DNA from: Nilaparvata lugens
Lineage: Eukaryota; Arthropoda; Insecta; Hemiptera; Delphacidae
Direction of reading: 5' to 3'
DNA: 64,000 nt
Assembly (NCBI RefSeq): GCF_014356525.2
Contig: NC_052506.1
Span: 24,070,707 to 24,134,706 of the forward strand
Of this stretch, positions 22,330 to 35,978 are shown piece after piece; the stretch's first letter is position 1; every line of letters starts with the position of its first letter. The position numbers and the translations under genes were made by a program. The notes below the pieces were generated by a model, which saw nothing but the letters and a program-made list of their open reading frames with translations, ran no database searches and was not told the DNA's origin.

Positions 22330-23690
22330 GAGTAGAGTTGGGAAAAGAGAGGAAAAGAAAGGGATCGAAGCGAAAGAGTACCACTGAAGAAAATAAACTC
22401 CCAACGAATTACTATAATTTGAAGGAGAGTAGAAGACGCTGAGAATGAGTAATATTCAAAGAAAGCCATTAGGCTGGCTCTGCTCCTCTGTTAGTGTCGC
22501 CGGCACTTTCTTCTAATTGAATGACAGCTGAATTGGTGCAGTGTCGTGTTGGAGAGGGGGGAGGAGGAGCTGGTCGAAGGGGAGAGGTGGGTGAGATGAG
22601 AAGGAGGAGGGTGATGGGGAGGAATGAGTAGGAAGATGTGAAGAAGGAGGAGGAGGATGAGGATGTGGTGGAAGAGAGGGAGAAGTAGGGTGCAGAAAAA
22701 TCGGTCAAATCCAATAAAGTAGAGTGAATTCAAGGTGGTGGTTCTATTAGAAAAAGAAGTACTGCAAGAGGATAGAGATGAAGAGTAATATGATGGAGGG
22801 TTAATGAAATGGAGTAGTAGGAGGGAGTGAGGAAGTGGATGAAAGAGAGAGATACACGGTGAGTTACAGTGAGTGGTAGAGTGTGGAATAAAAATAGAGA
22901 AGAATGTAATATTTGAAGAAAATGATTGTATAGAAGAAGCAGAAGTTGGATATAGAGTGAGAAGCATGGACGATATTTGAGCTGATGCAAGAATCAATCA
23001 TTTTTAGGAAGAGTAGTATTGGAAAAATATCGGAGGAACGAAATAAAGAAGTGAGGAAGGTGGAAAAGGAAAATGAAAATGGAAATGAGATGAATTGGTT
23101 ACAGAAAGTTGGAGAATGAAGAAAGAATAAAGTTGAGGAATGAAGTCAGGAGGAATGTAGAAAAATAAACAAAGTAGAAATGATTCAACAATGAGGGAAG
23201 AAAGGAGAAACTTTGACATAGATGATGAGAGGAAGAAGATAGAGAAAATGAACTACATAGAAGTGAATGAAGAATTTGATAGATGCCCGAGTAATAGTGT
23301 TATCTGGAATTTTTGGATGGATATTGTAAGCTGTTTCTAATGCTTTGTTTTTTGGTCAATAAAAATTATTTGATTTGTTTCTTCAATTGAGAATGACGGG
23401 GAGGAAAATGGAAAAGTGAGAAACAAGGAAGAGAAGTATGAGAAGAGAAATTTGAAGAAGAAACAAGAGAGAACTGATGTTGGTAGAGGAGAAGGGATGA
23501 AAAAAGGAAGTAGATGATGATGAAAAAGATTGGAATGAAACTGAAAGGATTGAAAAAATTTGTCAAATACAGAAGTGGAAGATGTTGCAGGGGGAAGGAG
23601 GGATAAAGAGGAGGAGCAGAGGAAGGAGATTGAGGGGGAAGGATAGTGTAACCACGAGATTGCAAAAAGTAGGCCATGAGAGGGCATTTA
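22330..23690 (+). repeat. Long purine-rich tract (pyrimidines on the minus strand)
   Basis: About 1.3 kb strongly biased to A and G on the plus strand (GAGGAGGA, GAAGAAGG), with short breaks near 22700-22760 and 23280-23400. The minus-strand frames here (22491-22997, 23337-23687) are Ser/Phe/Pro-rich composition artefacts. It has the same character as the tracts at 16550, 20324 and 28740 but the opposite orientation. Confidence 0.65.
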
Positions 23691-25938
23691 TATATCTTTG
23701 AAACGGATTGAACAAGTGCGTGAACGAAGAGACGTAACAGATAATACCCTTTTCGGCGTGTGCAAGAAAGAAGTGGGATGGGAGACGAATTTTATCTTAT
23801 CTGAGGATTATTTGAGCCCAAGGGATAAGCGCCTTGAGCTTTTGTTTCGGCTCTATCTCTTTCTTTTTGGAAATCCATTATCGTCTCGAGGGAAGCGATA
23901 CAGGCCCAAATATACGGGTTGAAATTTAATACCGTAACCGACTTATCTCGTCATTAGATAAATGAAAGGAGGTAAAGCGGGATTCACCCTCAACTGGTTG
24001 CATTCCTCATATAGGACATCAATGCTTCACATTCAAATAACGCTGACAGTATGAAGTGAGACTCACTATGAAGTCGAATGGCGGAAGATAAGAGCTGCTG
24101 CGAAGAATTTATAAGCTGGCGGGTGAAAAACGTTCTCGACCTTCACACGATTGAGGAGTAATGCTGTTTTGTTCAGGTTCAACGGCTGGCTGTTGTGCTA
24201 TTTATTCAGCAAACTGCAACAAACTTAAGATTTATGTGATGGAAGCCTACACTTAAATATCGAGCTATTTTGTAATGATATTAATAATATTTGATAATGA
24301 TAATTTCCACGTAATAATTTGTAGGAAGATTACTAACATTATGATAAAAAATATGAAACTTGATTTTCTCTGATTAGAACGAAACCATTGAAAAAATTAT
24401 ATTGAAATGAACATCAATTCATATTAATTATTGTGGAACAGTAGCGAATATAATCATGAATTTATTGATAACTTCCATAGTTATTTTGATCTGTGGAGTA
24501 GAAGTAATAAATTAAAAATAGTAAGAAGCAACTAAGTATAAAAAAAAAGCACAGTGAAAGAACGAATTTAGAGCTAAAGCAATATTGTCCAAATTCAAGT
24601 TGAGCTTCTTATTGGAGCAAGAAAAAAGTGGCAATCGTTTTTCTAGTAGACTCAAAAGATTTAACAGATCTCGGAAAAGAACCTTAATCAAGTACCAAAA
24701 AATAAGAAACAAATAAGTTTATTATTCAGTTTTCAAAATAAGCTATGATTGTAAGCTAGCCTTGTGGATAATTCTGTAGTCACATGCACAAATGATGGAT
24801 GTCCTAGATCCTTAATTTGAAGGAGAAGCAAGCAAAGTTGACTTCGTGATTTACATGACCTACTATAAAAAATACAAAACTTTTGTCTACATCGACAAAT
24901 ATTAAATGAATCCTTATTATTATGAAATTTCATTGATAATGGTTTTTTCTGAAATTCATCTTGGATAAAAAATATTCACAGAAAGTTTGTTGGATGATGG
25001 AGTTTCATCTTTCGTTCATGAAAAGTTAGTTGATGAAAAGATGAATGTCCATGATGGTGTGCAAAACTGATTATCTAAATTCAGTTTTTGTGCCTCCAGT
25101 GTGCTATATGTAACGTTTCGTCTAAACAAATTAATGGTTCAAGTATTAAATTCCAAGTTCTTGGTGGATAATTTTACAACTTCTTATAAATATTTATATG
25201 CCTTTCCAGAAAATCATTGTTCCATCCATAAGTAGTAGAGCTGGTCTTATAAAAAATTATAAGTCCTGTCATAGGAAATGAAGCAGACACACTGGGCTAT
25301 AAATATTTATTTAAAAATCTATTCCATACCATGCTATCTATGTCCAGTGTTCAATGACTCATGACAAGACTTCTGAAATTTCATGGAACAGGACTCTTGA
25401 TAAAAGGGTAGCCTACTGATACCAAGTACTGGAAGTTATTTGTAGTATCACATTTTCATTCTTGAAAGGAATTTTCTATTTTGAATAACCAAGTACAAAA
25501 CTTCTGTGAAATTTTTATAAGGATATGAGCTGTCTATGTCTTATATTTTTCAGATAATACTGTGATGAAGGCTTCAATAACTCCAATGAGATGGTAGACT
25601 AATACAATATTAGTAATGTTATGTACACGATATGCACTGAAACTACAAAAAGAAAATTCACACTTTTAAGTTTAACGAATCTGTGATATTCATGATTACA
25701 TCTAATTATAGAAGCTTTGTAGCTCAACACAAAAACACATGTGGGTCTAATGAGTCTTACACAAAATTATACTCAAAATTACATTTCATTAATATTTTTA
25801 AATAAAACTAAGTGATCATGAATAGAATGAAAGATAAAAATAAAATTTCCAAACTGATTGAAAATTGAATAAAATAATTGAAGACAATACTTTGTCTATT
25901 TCATGGAAAAATTAGAATCTCAGAATTCCATTGAATTT
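23691..25938. other. No gene seen
   Basis: AT-rich, without supported frames. A repeat fragment at 24009-24070 is the inverted copy of 16185-16262. Confidence 0.45.
24009..24070 (-). repeat. Dispersed repeat, partner of 16185-16262
   Basis: On the minus strand it reads CATAGTGAGTCTCACTTC then ACTGTCAGC and TTTGAATG.GAAGCATTGAT, matching the plus-strand block at 16185. Confidence 0.5.
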
Positions 25939-27165
25939 CTAATGTTCGCTGTCTTCATCAGACTCAGGCAGTCCTGATACAACTGTGTGCATTGCATTTG
26001 CAAGGTTCATGTAGAATGGATGAACATATTTATCAATCCACGGCAGAGCTTATAATAAATCTTCATACTTCTCCTTGCTGATTGGAATAGGCGTTTTCCT
26101 AATCTGCTCTAGAGATTTTGGTATTGTAACCACTTGTTTTCTAGTGTTTCTCCGCGAATCTAATAGCTTGAAGCCACTTTCAAACGATGTTCTGTAGTGC
26201 AAAATACCGATTTCGTCTTTTATTACCTTCAACTCTACACATTTTGAAATGAGAGCTTGTTCCTTTTCATCATTTTTCTTCCTCAAAACAAATGGTGAAT
26301 TGGTTCCACTAAACAATTTTGTAACGTCGAGGAAATCTTCCAAAGCCATCTCGATCACTTCAAGAGGAGGATTTCCCTTACAAGTGGAAATAAATACAGC
26401 CCAATCTTTTGGAGTGTGAATTTTCACATTTACCAATTTTTTTCTTCTTCCTCTCTATTATGGTGTGGATTGTGTCCACCTCTAAATGCGTATGGCCTCG
26501 TAGAAGGAACTTGTGGGAAATACTTTTCAAAGTCTTTGATTTATACAAAATAAAAAATAAGCAAATACAACAAAAAAAATCTGTTTTGGCCAGTGCAATT
26601 ATCAGACCAAACTATCAAGTTTTCAATTGAGTCGCAATTCATTAGAATTTCTTCTGCCCATTTTATCAGACAGCAACCCATTTCTTTTCCACCTCTGGCA
26701 CCCACTGTCTCATCCCATGTCATGCAATGAGATCTTCCTGTAGTTGAATTGTGTATGGTGAATTCCTGGATTGTGTATGGTGAAATTCAATGTCCATAAT
26801 TTCCTCAAATAGAAAGATTGAGAATTTGTTAGATATGGCGTGGGCAAGCATTTTTTAGGTCCACACTAATAACATTTGTTTTGGAATCGATAACTCTCGC
26901 ACTGCATTTATCCTCTCTCTTTGATCTATATCTGATATCTGCTTCTTTCTGGTGCGATTTCAGTTCATCTTCAAGTTCCATTTTTTCTTCACCACCACAG
27001 CATGCTATTCTAGTTTTCAATTTATCGCATGTGTCACACGTATCTACAGAGGGTGCATGAAATCCGAAATTGAACTCATAATTGAAAACATTTCTATAGA
27101 GGGTACATGTAAAAAGGGTTTCAGAAGCTGCTTTAATATTTTTCACCTCGCACATTTCTTATACA
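25939..27165 (-). pseudogene. Decayed transposase-like gene with CxxC and SDNCxGQN motifs
   Basis: Minus-strand pieces align end to end in several frames. The first piece (27155-26829) has a CDTCDKL motif and a VISVDL segment. A frameshifted piece near 26865-26770 reads KCLPTPYLTNSQSFYLRKLW. Then come MTWDETVGARGGKEMGCCLI and IVWSDNCTGQNR (26723-26541), a frameshifted LLRGHTHLEVD, and the last piece (26436-26050), which ends at an in-frame TAA but continues as ALPWIDKYVHPFY to a stop at 25939-25941. From memory this order is typical of an uncharacterised, highly repeated protein family in insects and other animals that looks DDE-transposase-derived; I cannot name its superfamily. At least two frameshifts, a small duplication near 26750 and a nonsense codon show it is dead. 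Confidence 0.7.
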
Positions 27166-28735
27166 ATTTGTATAAAGAAGTATAATTAATATATGTATAA
27201 TTTGTATAAAGAAGTACAACCAAGTACTCAGATCTTTTTTCAAAAGGTTTCTTCTTTCTTCTAAATCCCTCCATAATATAATACAATAATAGGAGCTGAT
27301 CAAAGAATATCTTGAAATTATTATTTCATAAACACAAAAACAATTAATAGGTAATTAACGTATAGACTACCATACCATATGCATAGAATAGGAAGCAGCA
27401 ATATATGATTTATGATGGATGTCTAGGTGGCAGTTTCATGAACTAATGGGCTTCCATCTTTCTCTCATTGAATCAGCAAGTTTACAAAAGAAAGCATGTG
27501 ACATCCATCTTTAGCGCTCGATGTTTTTCAAAAGCCTAAATATGTAAGATAACATCCATCCAATGTGCAGGAGAGGAATGTGACTTCCATCCCTGGTTTC
27601 AAAATACAGCTGAATGAAAGAGAATTGGACTCCCATCTTTTGCAGAAGTGTAAAGAGTCAAAAATTGCATACAGCCATGTCTAAATCTCAAAATAGCAAA
27701 AAATGGACTTCCATCTTTTGTGCATGTGACCACAGAATTGTTATTGGAACCATTAATCACATGAATGAAAATTGAACTGCGTCCAAACTTGTGAATATGA
27801 AAATATGTAAAAACTTGCGATTTCGATCAAGTTATAATAATATTGTTTTACTGCAAGCAGAGAGTATAGAACGTAACGTAACAGGTAGTACGGAGTGTGA
27901 ATATAGAATTTAAAGAAATTATTATAAAGTTACATTCTTTACTCATTCATTGCAAGTAGAAAGTCACAGATATTCAAGTTTGAATTATTGCACTGATAAT
28001 TCAATGTGAGACTGCATTCAAATATTCACATATAGAAATGTTTTCTCAAAGTAAGACGCACAGTAATGAGCAAATTCCAATCTACTTGGATGGAAAATTT
28101 TGAATGTTATAGTTGATAACAGGTATAGTTAATTATTGCCCTACCACAGCCAAAAGTAGTATCAAAATAATTACCTAAAACAATAACTGCAGCACTATAT
28201 TGAGAAGGAATAATAGTTAGTTTCATTGTTGTTTAATGAGATTATCACACATGAATGTTTCGTTAATTTGGTGTGAAACAGAGTCGACAGAGTTTAAACA
28301 AACAGCCGTAGCCGGACAAGGAAGCTATCGGAAGCAATTAACTTAATCTAAATGCGGATCGCACGAAATCAAATTGGACCGAAACCGAATTAAACTTGCC
28401 CGTTAATTTAAGTTACAACTTGTGTGTGTGATCTAGAGAGGGGGTTGAGGGGGTTTAACCAATAGGTGCCTCTACCATGCACCACGAAGAGGGGGTCTCC
28501 CCACACGCACTCCCACCACATCCCGATCTAAATTAATTTCCAACTGCTTCATTTAAAGTTTGCCAGCTGAGATTTAAGTACTGCTTAAGATAACCTCGTT
28601 AGCGTGAGAATAAACAGGACAGATGCTACTAAACCAACTTCAGTTTGTAGTTTATTTCTACATGTATATTTTACTCATTATAGGAGACGCTATATTTTGG
28701 GTGCAGTGCGTGGTTTTCTCGAAGGAGTTTAGAGA
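27166..28735. other. No gene seen
   Basis: No supported frame. The block 28280-28640 is less AT-rich than its surroundings and free of recognised repeats, so it could contain unique host sequence, but nothing in it can be named. Confidence 0.4.
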
Positions 28736-29690
28736 GTGTGGTTGACTCTACCTCTTCCTCCTACTCCTCTTCCTCATCCTAATCCAACATCTTTTATTCA
28801 TACTCTTCTCTTTCTTCTCTTGATACAACATCTGCTTCTCCTCCTCCATCTCATCATCCGTATCCTACTCCTCCTTCACATCTCCATATTCTCTCTTCTC
28901 ATCATCACAATATCCTTCTTCTTCTTTCTCTCGTTCTTATTATTCGTACACATTTCCCCTTTCCATCACACTGTTTTCTGCTCCTTATTTTTCTCCTTCT
29001 TCCTCTCCTTTCTCTTCTATTCTTCCTGCTATTCTTACATCTTCTCCTTCACCTCGTTCTCCTTTCCTCTTTCTCGTCCTTCTCTCTTTCTATCCCTTCA
29101 TGTCCTGATCGTCCTTCACCAACTCCTTTCACCACATCTCCACCTTTTCCTCTTGTTTATTTTCCTTCTGTTCCTCTGGCTTTTTCTCCTTCTTCTCTCC
29201 CTCTACCTCTTGTCTTTCTCTTCATGCCTGTCATGCTCCTCCTACTTTTTGCTACTCCTGTTAATCCTGCTTCTTCCGATTTTTCTTATCTTTCTCTCCT
29301 TCTGAAAGTCATCGCCCTTCTCATACTTTATCTGTTCCTCCTCCAAAAAAACACGTCATTCTATTATTAGTCATCTCCATGCTCCTCCGCATCCTACTCC
29401 ATTTCTCTTCCACTTCTTCAAATCCTTCTACTCCTCCTCCTCCTCCTCCTCCTCCCCATCCAGCTCCTCCTCATCCTGCTCCTCCTCATCCTGCTCCTCC
29501 TTTTCTTCTTCCCCCATCTTCAAAAACAACTTTTCGTCGTCCTTCTCCATCTCCCTCATTTTCATTCTTTTCTCTCCCTCACATTATTCACATTCTCCTT
29601 CTCAACGTCTATCTCTCCCTACACATCCTTCTCCTCCTTCTCTCACCTCCTCCTCCCCACTACACCGACGCCTCTCCAAACAACCATTCG
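28736..29690 (+). repeat. Long pyrimidine-rich tract with CTC microsatellite and 15-bp minisatellite
   Basis: Nearly 1 kb of C/T-rich sequence. It includes (CTC)n at about 29420-29450 and a repeated TCCTGCTCCTCCTCA unit at about 29460-29505. The 189- and 182-residue frames are Leu/Ser/Pro-rich consequences of composition. Confidence 0.7.
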
Positions 29691-30756
29691 AAAATTGCAT
29701 TTTCTCCACCTAGAACTTGCTCAGCAAACTACGAAAATTTGTTGTCAACACATCAACGAAGCGAAAAAGCGGATGAGAGCGAAAGGGTAACATGGGAAAG
29801 AGAGAGAAAAAGTGACACAGGAAGAGAGAGAATTCTGTGCAGGGTGATAGACAAAAAGAGAGATAGCACGATGAATGGAGGTGAATATGAGGAGGAAATT
29901 TTATGTATGCGCAACTACATGACTTGAGATTGTCGCAAACTGTTTTCTCATCGCTGAAGTGTTTGCTCAACAACTTATGCTCTCGTTATATTTCTCGACA
30001 GTTATAATGGTGAAGTCTGGGTTGAGTGTGCTCCGCTCGAGAATACAGCATGTGAATCAAATTATTATCACAGAATGGGAGCAACCAACTATTAAAACTT
30101 TGCGCTATTGAGTTTGCCGAAGTGGATTTTGTTAATTATTATTCAAAATACTCGAGACATGAGTTCCTACTACAGAACGCTCTCTGCATGAGTTTTCTGG
30201 AAAGTTCGCCAATGACAAGAAGGAAATAGAATCGTGGTTGTTGAAGGATTCCATTGAGAACTTCTGAGGTGCTTCTTTGATTAGCATATGAAAATGAATG
30301 GTAGGGAATGAATAATTGGTTGAGGTTTGCACTTTTTAATAGCCTGTTTCCAGTTTTTTCTGGTTTATGTAATAATGCATTTGTTCTATCTTATTTTTCA
30401 GTGGTTTGTGTCCTTTTAATTTTCAAAAAAACTAATTATCTCATTACTCACTCATACTTTGAAACGCCTTTTGATTGATAAAGTCGACGCCATTCGCCAT
30501 TTTCGCCAGAGTGTTTGTGGTTGCACAAGAACAGAGTAGCAAATCACGAAGTAAGGAGAGATTTGTTTGTTACACGTTTGTCTCGTACCTCTGCATGATA
30601 AGATAATAAGTTAACTTGATCGAAGAAACTGATTTATCCACTTGTATGGGATTCCATTATGGAAGAATGCCTTTGGAAGAGCAGACCAGTAGGAAAAGAA
30701 AAAATAGTCTCTGATTCAAGCTTGAAACTCAAAATTCATCTGAGTTCAGATTTTTT
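29691..30756. other. No gene seen
   Basis: Purine-rich at 29755-29900, then AT-rich. Short frames only. Confidence 0.4.
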
Positions 30757-30885
30757 CTATCCATTTATTTATTTATTTATTCCATTGACAATCACAAATC
30801 ATTATTACAATAGAATATGATTGGGAGAAGACAACAGGCATAGCCCAAAACTGTCTGTCTCCCAAATTTTGATCAATAAAGGTTT
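30757..30885 (-). repeat. LINE 3'-end fragment with AAAT-type tail
   Basis: TTTATTTATTTATTTATT at about 30764 is the reverse complement of an (AAAT)n tail, followed by TCCATTGACAATCAC and AACAGGCATAGCCCAAAACT. The latter block recurs at 5644-5690. A short direct tail next to a shared 3' sequence marks the end of a non-LTR element inserted on the minus strand. Confidence 0.5.
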
Positions 30886-32400
30886 CGAAAAAAGAATGAG
30901 GTTATATGGTCACTTTCACTTCAGATATTCTGATTGTACTAATCAGAAATGAATTGAGCTACAACCACAATGAGTCCGAATCATTACAAAATTCATGTAT
31001 GGTTTGTATATTTGAAAAGTTTGTATCTCTCAATAATATCTCTTGTACACAGAGAGATCGTTCAGCGATCAGAAGGGTCTCAGGAGGATATTGGTACAGA
31101 GATATCCATATTTACTTCGTATGTAAGACCGCTGGAACTCAGAACGCTAGACCGCTCTCTGTATGCACAAACCCTAACTACTCTCACAGAATAAACGAGC
31201 TCTATTCCTTGAGAGGATATAATATACTATACTATAATATACGTTTTAAGTGGACATTTACTCTAAAAGCATAAACGAACTCTATTCCTTGATAGGGCAT
31301 ATATTTATATAAATAATACTATTTGTCAGACAGAGAGGCACATCGTAAAAAGTACTTAAGATAACGTAGGGCACTCAGCCGGTGAGAGGAACATTCCTGA
31401 AAGGTCTGTTATTTTTGGGAGTCTCCTACCAGACCTGGATCATTGTGAAGAGCGAGTGAGTTTCAGAGTGTGATGATGAGGGAGCAAGATGATGTGCGAG
31501 AAAGAGGGATAGTGTAAGAAAGAGAGAAAAGGATTGGGAGAGTGAATGAGAGAGAGACTGTGAGACAAATGGGCTCTTGCTGACCAACGCGACGTGAATG
31601 GACGGACTCTTCAGTGCGTTTCACTTTCAACCGTCAGGATTCCTTACGAATAACATCCATGCCTCCCGTTGAAGCAATGCTGACGGACGTGGCAAATAGC
31701 GGGAAACTGCCTTCTGATGTATTATTGTAATGCTGGTGGGCAGAGCAGGTGAACAATTTCGGAGCCCAGTCACCAGAGGGCAGCACAATCAACTCAAACC
31801 CCCCCCCCTCCACTTTGTCGGATTGTTTCCCAACTAGCTTCATTATTGCTGGCTATCACTGAGTGATTGTTCTATCAGTGGTACACTGATTGTGTGGGAT
31901 TGTTTCTTTGTTCTCTCCGAATTGCATCATGAGCAAAGTGCTTTTCATAAAAGGTAGAGATTAGATTATAGAGTCTGCGGTGACAGGAAAATATGGTATT
32001 TATTAATTTCCAATAAGTACACTCAGTAGGTTATGAGGGGATCGATGAATCATAGAGGAAAGGTGAAATTATTGTTCATTGAAATTGTAATTGAATTTCA
32101 TTTTTCTAAGTTCACATGCAGTGTACAGAAAATATAATACAAATACTATGAATAACGCTTCTCACATTGTCTAATGTCCCTCTGTAGTACATCTCCATAG
32201 TACAATTATCCAGGTAAAAGACCTTATACATCCATAACCTAATTGGGAGATTAGGTTACAATTCACTTCATAAAGAAATTCAGATCCATCAGTAAAATGA
32301 TCCAAGTTCGAATGAGCCACAAAATCGTTAGTGAATCGACCTTTATATTACAAATTCGCTAGTGTCTGTTTGGAAATATCACAGTCTAGGAACAAAATTG
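30886..32400. other. No gene seen
   Basis: A direct repeat AATAAACGAGCTCTATTCCT / CATAAACGAACTCTATTCCT lies at 31191 and 31270. The stretch 31440-31600 is purine-rich. No supported frame. Confidence 0.4.
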
Positions 32401-32402
32401 TC

Positions 32403-32455
32403 AATGCAGGAATCGAACCGGCTGTAGTCGAGTCCACATTATAATGGCAGTGGAG
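32403..32455. repeat. MITE-terminus remnant next to a B-box-like sequence
   Basis: TAGTCGAGTCCACATTATAA at 32428 resembles the terminus of the MITE at 56573-56789 (TAGTGAGGTCCACG). Directly beside it, the minus strand reads GGTTCGATTCC, a perfect tRNA B-box consensus. No opposite terminus and no A box is identified, so neither a full MITE nor a SINE is claimed. Confidence 0.35.
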
Positions 32456-35400
32456 AAAGACAGGAGAGCATGCAACGTTGCCGATACTCTGTCTTGTCAA
32501 TGTCTTCTATTGTAAGCACGATCTGGACGGCGGGAGAGGAGCCTCCACCAAATATGTAAGCAAGATATGCCTTCACCAAATATGTAAGGGTGGGAAAATG
32601 AAAAACAAGAAAAGATCGTACAGGTTTTTGATATTTAATACAAAACAATAAATTATTTGTACAAAATTAGAATTATATTAGAAATAATAATAATCAGATG
32701 AATATTTCAAGGGCTACTCGCTTGCTGCTGGTAAAGATTCATTTGTTGTGGTTATGAAAAATTTAAAACAATGACTCAGTAGTCACCTACCTTTATGAAA
32801 ATGGCTTCCCAACTTGGCATCCACTGGTTGAAACGCGACGTTAATTATTAATTTAAAATAAAAGAAACTGATCTAATGAAGTGGGTTCAGATCCCGTCCT
32901 ATTCAATAATACAATTCTCTTTAAACTGCCCGAACTGCGACAGGAAAACTGTATTATAAAACAAGAACAAAATCTATCCCTTTCACCAGAACAGCCGGAC
33001 TTTACTTACAGTCCTATCGAACGAGATCACACACCACACACTGACACACTCCGACCAAAAGTAAAATTTTGGGTATTAAATATAACTCAGTCAATGCCAA
33101 ACATGGAAGCCATTCCAAATACATATTTTTATCAGTCGCACAAGCGGCACGTTTGTTATTAAAAACAAAAAGAGAAGCTACAATAATTTTGACAACAAAT
33201 GAAATAAACAATCTTCTGTCGATGACAAAAATGTTCAAAGACAAAACACTGTTCATTAAACTTTTCTAAATTAAAACTCTAAAATCCTGATCAATATGAG
33301 ATAAATATATGATTCATATATATGTCCCATATGACCAGGTGACACTATCTTCTATAGACGGTAGTTGATACAAGTTTATTGATGTAATATCAACTGTTTA
33401 TTCTTGTTTCAAATCAATAAAATATATTTTATCAAGCAAGAAATTATATTTCTCAATAATTTCATGATTAAGGTGAAATATTTTGTAAATTGATTATTAA
33501 TTCTAAATTATTAAATACGCAACAGAGCAAAGCGAGAAAGGGATAGCGCTATCCGCTTTGTTGAATGATAGACAAGGATAGCAATAGCATTGATAATTAA
33601 ATACTGCAATTAGACTATAAAACAAGGAACGCCCCCTCGAATTCTACTGGTAGATGTCAATTTCTTTCTTTTCTACGACGTTACACAGACGACCAATCAA
33701 ATGCTAGTATGCTTGTTATGTCATAATAAACGCAAACACAACTTACATCGCATGAAGATTGGGGAATCTATAATCAAATTAGATATTTAAAATCTTTAAA
33801 TGAACAAATTGAATATTTTATAGCTATGAGCCTTCTTTCATTCAAAAACATATGATTTATTAGGCTCAAGATTTATGATTTATCTCCTTCAACAAAGCTG
33901 TCAGGTCTGATAGCTAGGGATTGAGCTACCAAACTTTTCGTAAAAATTCAAACACTATCAAACTTGTTCCCGTAGCTTTCTGCTCAGAAAGCTAGTCTGC
34001 AACTAAGATCACATTTCTCAAATTGAGTTACTTAAAGAGCGGAAGAAACAAACGAAATCTCCTCAATTGAAATTCCGAAGTCATCGCAAAACCTTCTTCT
34101 TAAAAGTTTGAGTTTATCTTACAAATTGAATTCGATTGGTAGCTGCTACGGAGTGAAACTATCTTTATGTGGAAATAAATTTCATTCAATGATTGAATTT
34201 TGAGGTGCACTCACAGATTAAGGTATTCTATTCAGTTTAAACATGATTTGAATATAGTTTAATTTATTTTTACAGCAAATGGAATGCTCTCTAAGTAACA
34301 TTTTGCTGTGCTTTTGGCAAGATTCAGAACGTGCTTTGGTTGATGAGAAGGGATGCGGTAATTGAGATTCTTGATTTGCCCCTCTAATGAGTTTATGATA
34401 AGCTTGCAGCCATTGCAAATGACATTTCAGAGGGACTTCAACTCATCGGTCGTTTGAATGCCATTTGGAGGGACCACCACGAAACCCCCACCTCGTCATT
34501 CGTCCAAGATGACTTGGAAACTCATTTACCTTGAAAACACATAATAATGAGGTTTGATCCCTTTATTACACTACGATTTTTCTATGTGAATGATATGCTA
34601 TGATATGTACGATTGAAATAATTTTCCTTGTTAATGAATAATCTGACCACGGTAATCTCGAATATTGTATTTTTGTAGTGTTATATGAATCAGAAATCCC
34701 AATAGTTTTGTTTAATAACACGAAACTAACATAGATATTATTCAATTATTCAATAAATCACTATTTTATATTATTCAATTGAGGTATGATGTTTGTTCAG
34801 AGTCGTATACTTCCTGCTCTCTGTACTTATTTCACACATTTGTACATTAATTGCCTTTCTATTCCTCTTCTCCACCATCGTTATTGTTGTTTCTCTTTTC
34901 AGTTTCATCGGAAATATATCCAGTAATTTTCATATGTCTCAAATGCAATTGTATCCACCTTTTTTGTTATAACTTTTATTTATCTGCATTTTCATTCGTA
35001 TCATCTCATGTGTTACTTCATGCAATTTTCCTATGCATTCCTATCTCATTTTCTGTCCTTCTCCCACTTCTTTTTACTCTCCCATCCCAGGATATTATCT
35101 CGGGAAAGATCCTTTTGGTAAGACTTGAATAAATGTAAAATGTTCATTCTCAAAAAAACAACAAGTTACAATCAATTAAAATGTACAATAATGAGAATTA
35201 AAATTATAGAATAGTTCTCCTCAACTAGAAACGAGTCTGTGTGTGAGAGGGGTCGTGTACAATATTATCTTGAATATTATATCTTGCATAACACTCAAGG
35301 CTTGAGAAAATACGCATTCGGCCATAATTACACACTAGAGTACTAAACATCATGTTATGTAGACAGCTTCTATGTTAATGAAATATGATGTAATGAGTAT

Positions 35401-35810
35401 TTCAATACTGTATTATTTAAAAGTATTATTTCAATGTTTCGAATTCTCCATTTCCTTCATACATCTCCAACTTCCCATTCAGTATATTTCAAACTCTAAT
35501 AATATTTGTTATACATCTTTAATTTCTGCAATATTTCATCACATTAAATTCAGGTATTTTTTCTTCAATCTAACCTTCCATTCAAATTTATCATCTACAC
35601 TCTTAAATCCTTTCTTCACTGGATACTTCACAACTATTACTTCCATCTTAATATGTTATGAGTTCATAATTTTCTCAGCTTTTAAAACTATTCATTATTG
35701 CCAGGATTAATTCACAATTGATAGCATTTATTTTAAATATACTTACCATTGTTTGAATAAAAAGATTCCATTTTAAATTATAAGCTTAAGATTTATAAAC
35801 AGTTAAGTCT
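32456..35810. other. No gene seen
   Basis: AT-rich. Two copies of CACCAAATATGTAAG lie at 32552 and 32576, and a palindrome GGATAGCGCTATCC at about 33540. Frames such as 32881-33162, 34851-35132 and 35372-35710 have no recognisable motif. 34830-35120 is T/C-rich. Confidence 0.4.
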
Positions 35811-35978
35811 CTACTCCTACTTGCGAACAAGTGTTTCACTTATGCCAGTAGTTCTTTACCTCCAGCCGTATTTTACAGATAGTTGATATAGATATTTAGA
35901 ATAATAATTATTGTTTTTTTCTGATTGTCACATCTTTGTATTATTTTCTGTGTTTTGCTGAAATAAATTGAATTGAAT
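35811..35978 (+). repeat. Probable LINE 3' tail
   Basis: The stretch ends GCTGAAATAAATTGAATTGAATTG, an AATAAA-like signal followed by a short (GAATT)n repeat. That pattern is common at the 3' ends of insect non-LTR elements. No coding portion remains upstream. Confidence 0.35.

Noticed and set aside
22469..23687. Several minus-strand frames of 70-168 residues
   Set aside because: They are the complement of a purine-rich tract and overlap one another in different frames with Ser/Phe/Pro-rich content.
28736..29927. Open frames of 189 and 182 residues
   Set aside because: They lie in a pyrimidine-rich tract and encode Leu/Ser/Phe/Pro runs with no motif; absence of stops follows from the composition.
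30906..31274. 122-residue plus-strand frame
   Set aside because: No motif, overlapping frames of similar length, and a direct repeat inside; coding is not supported.
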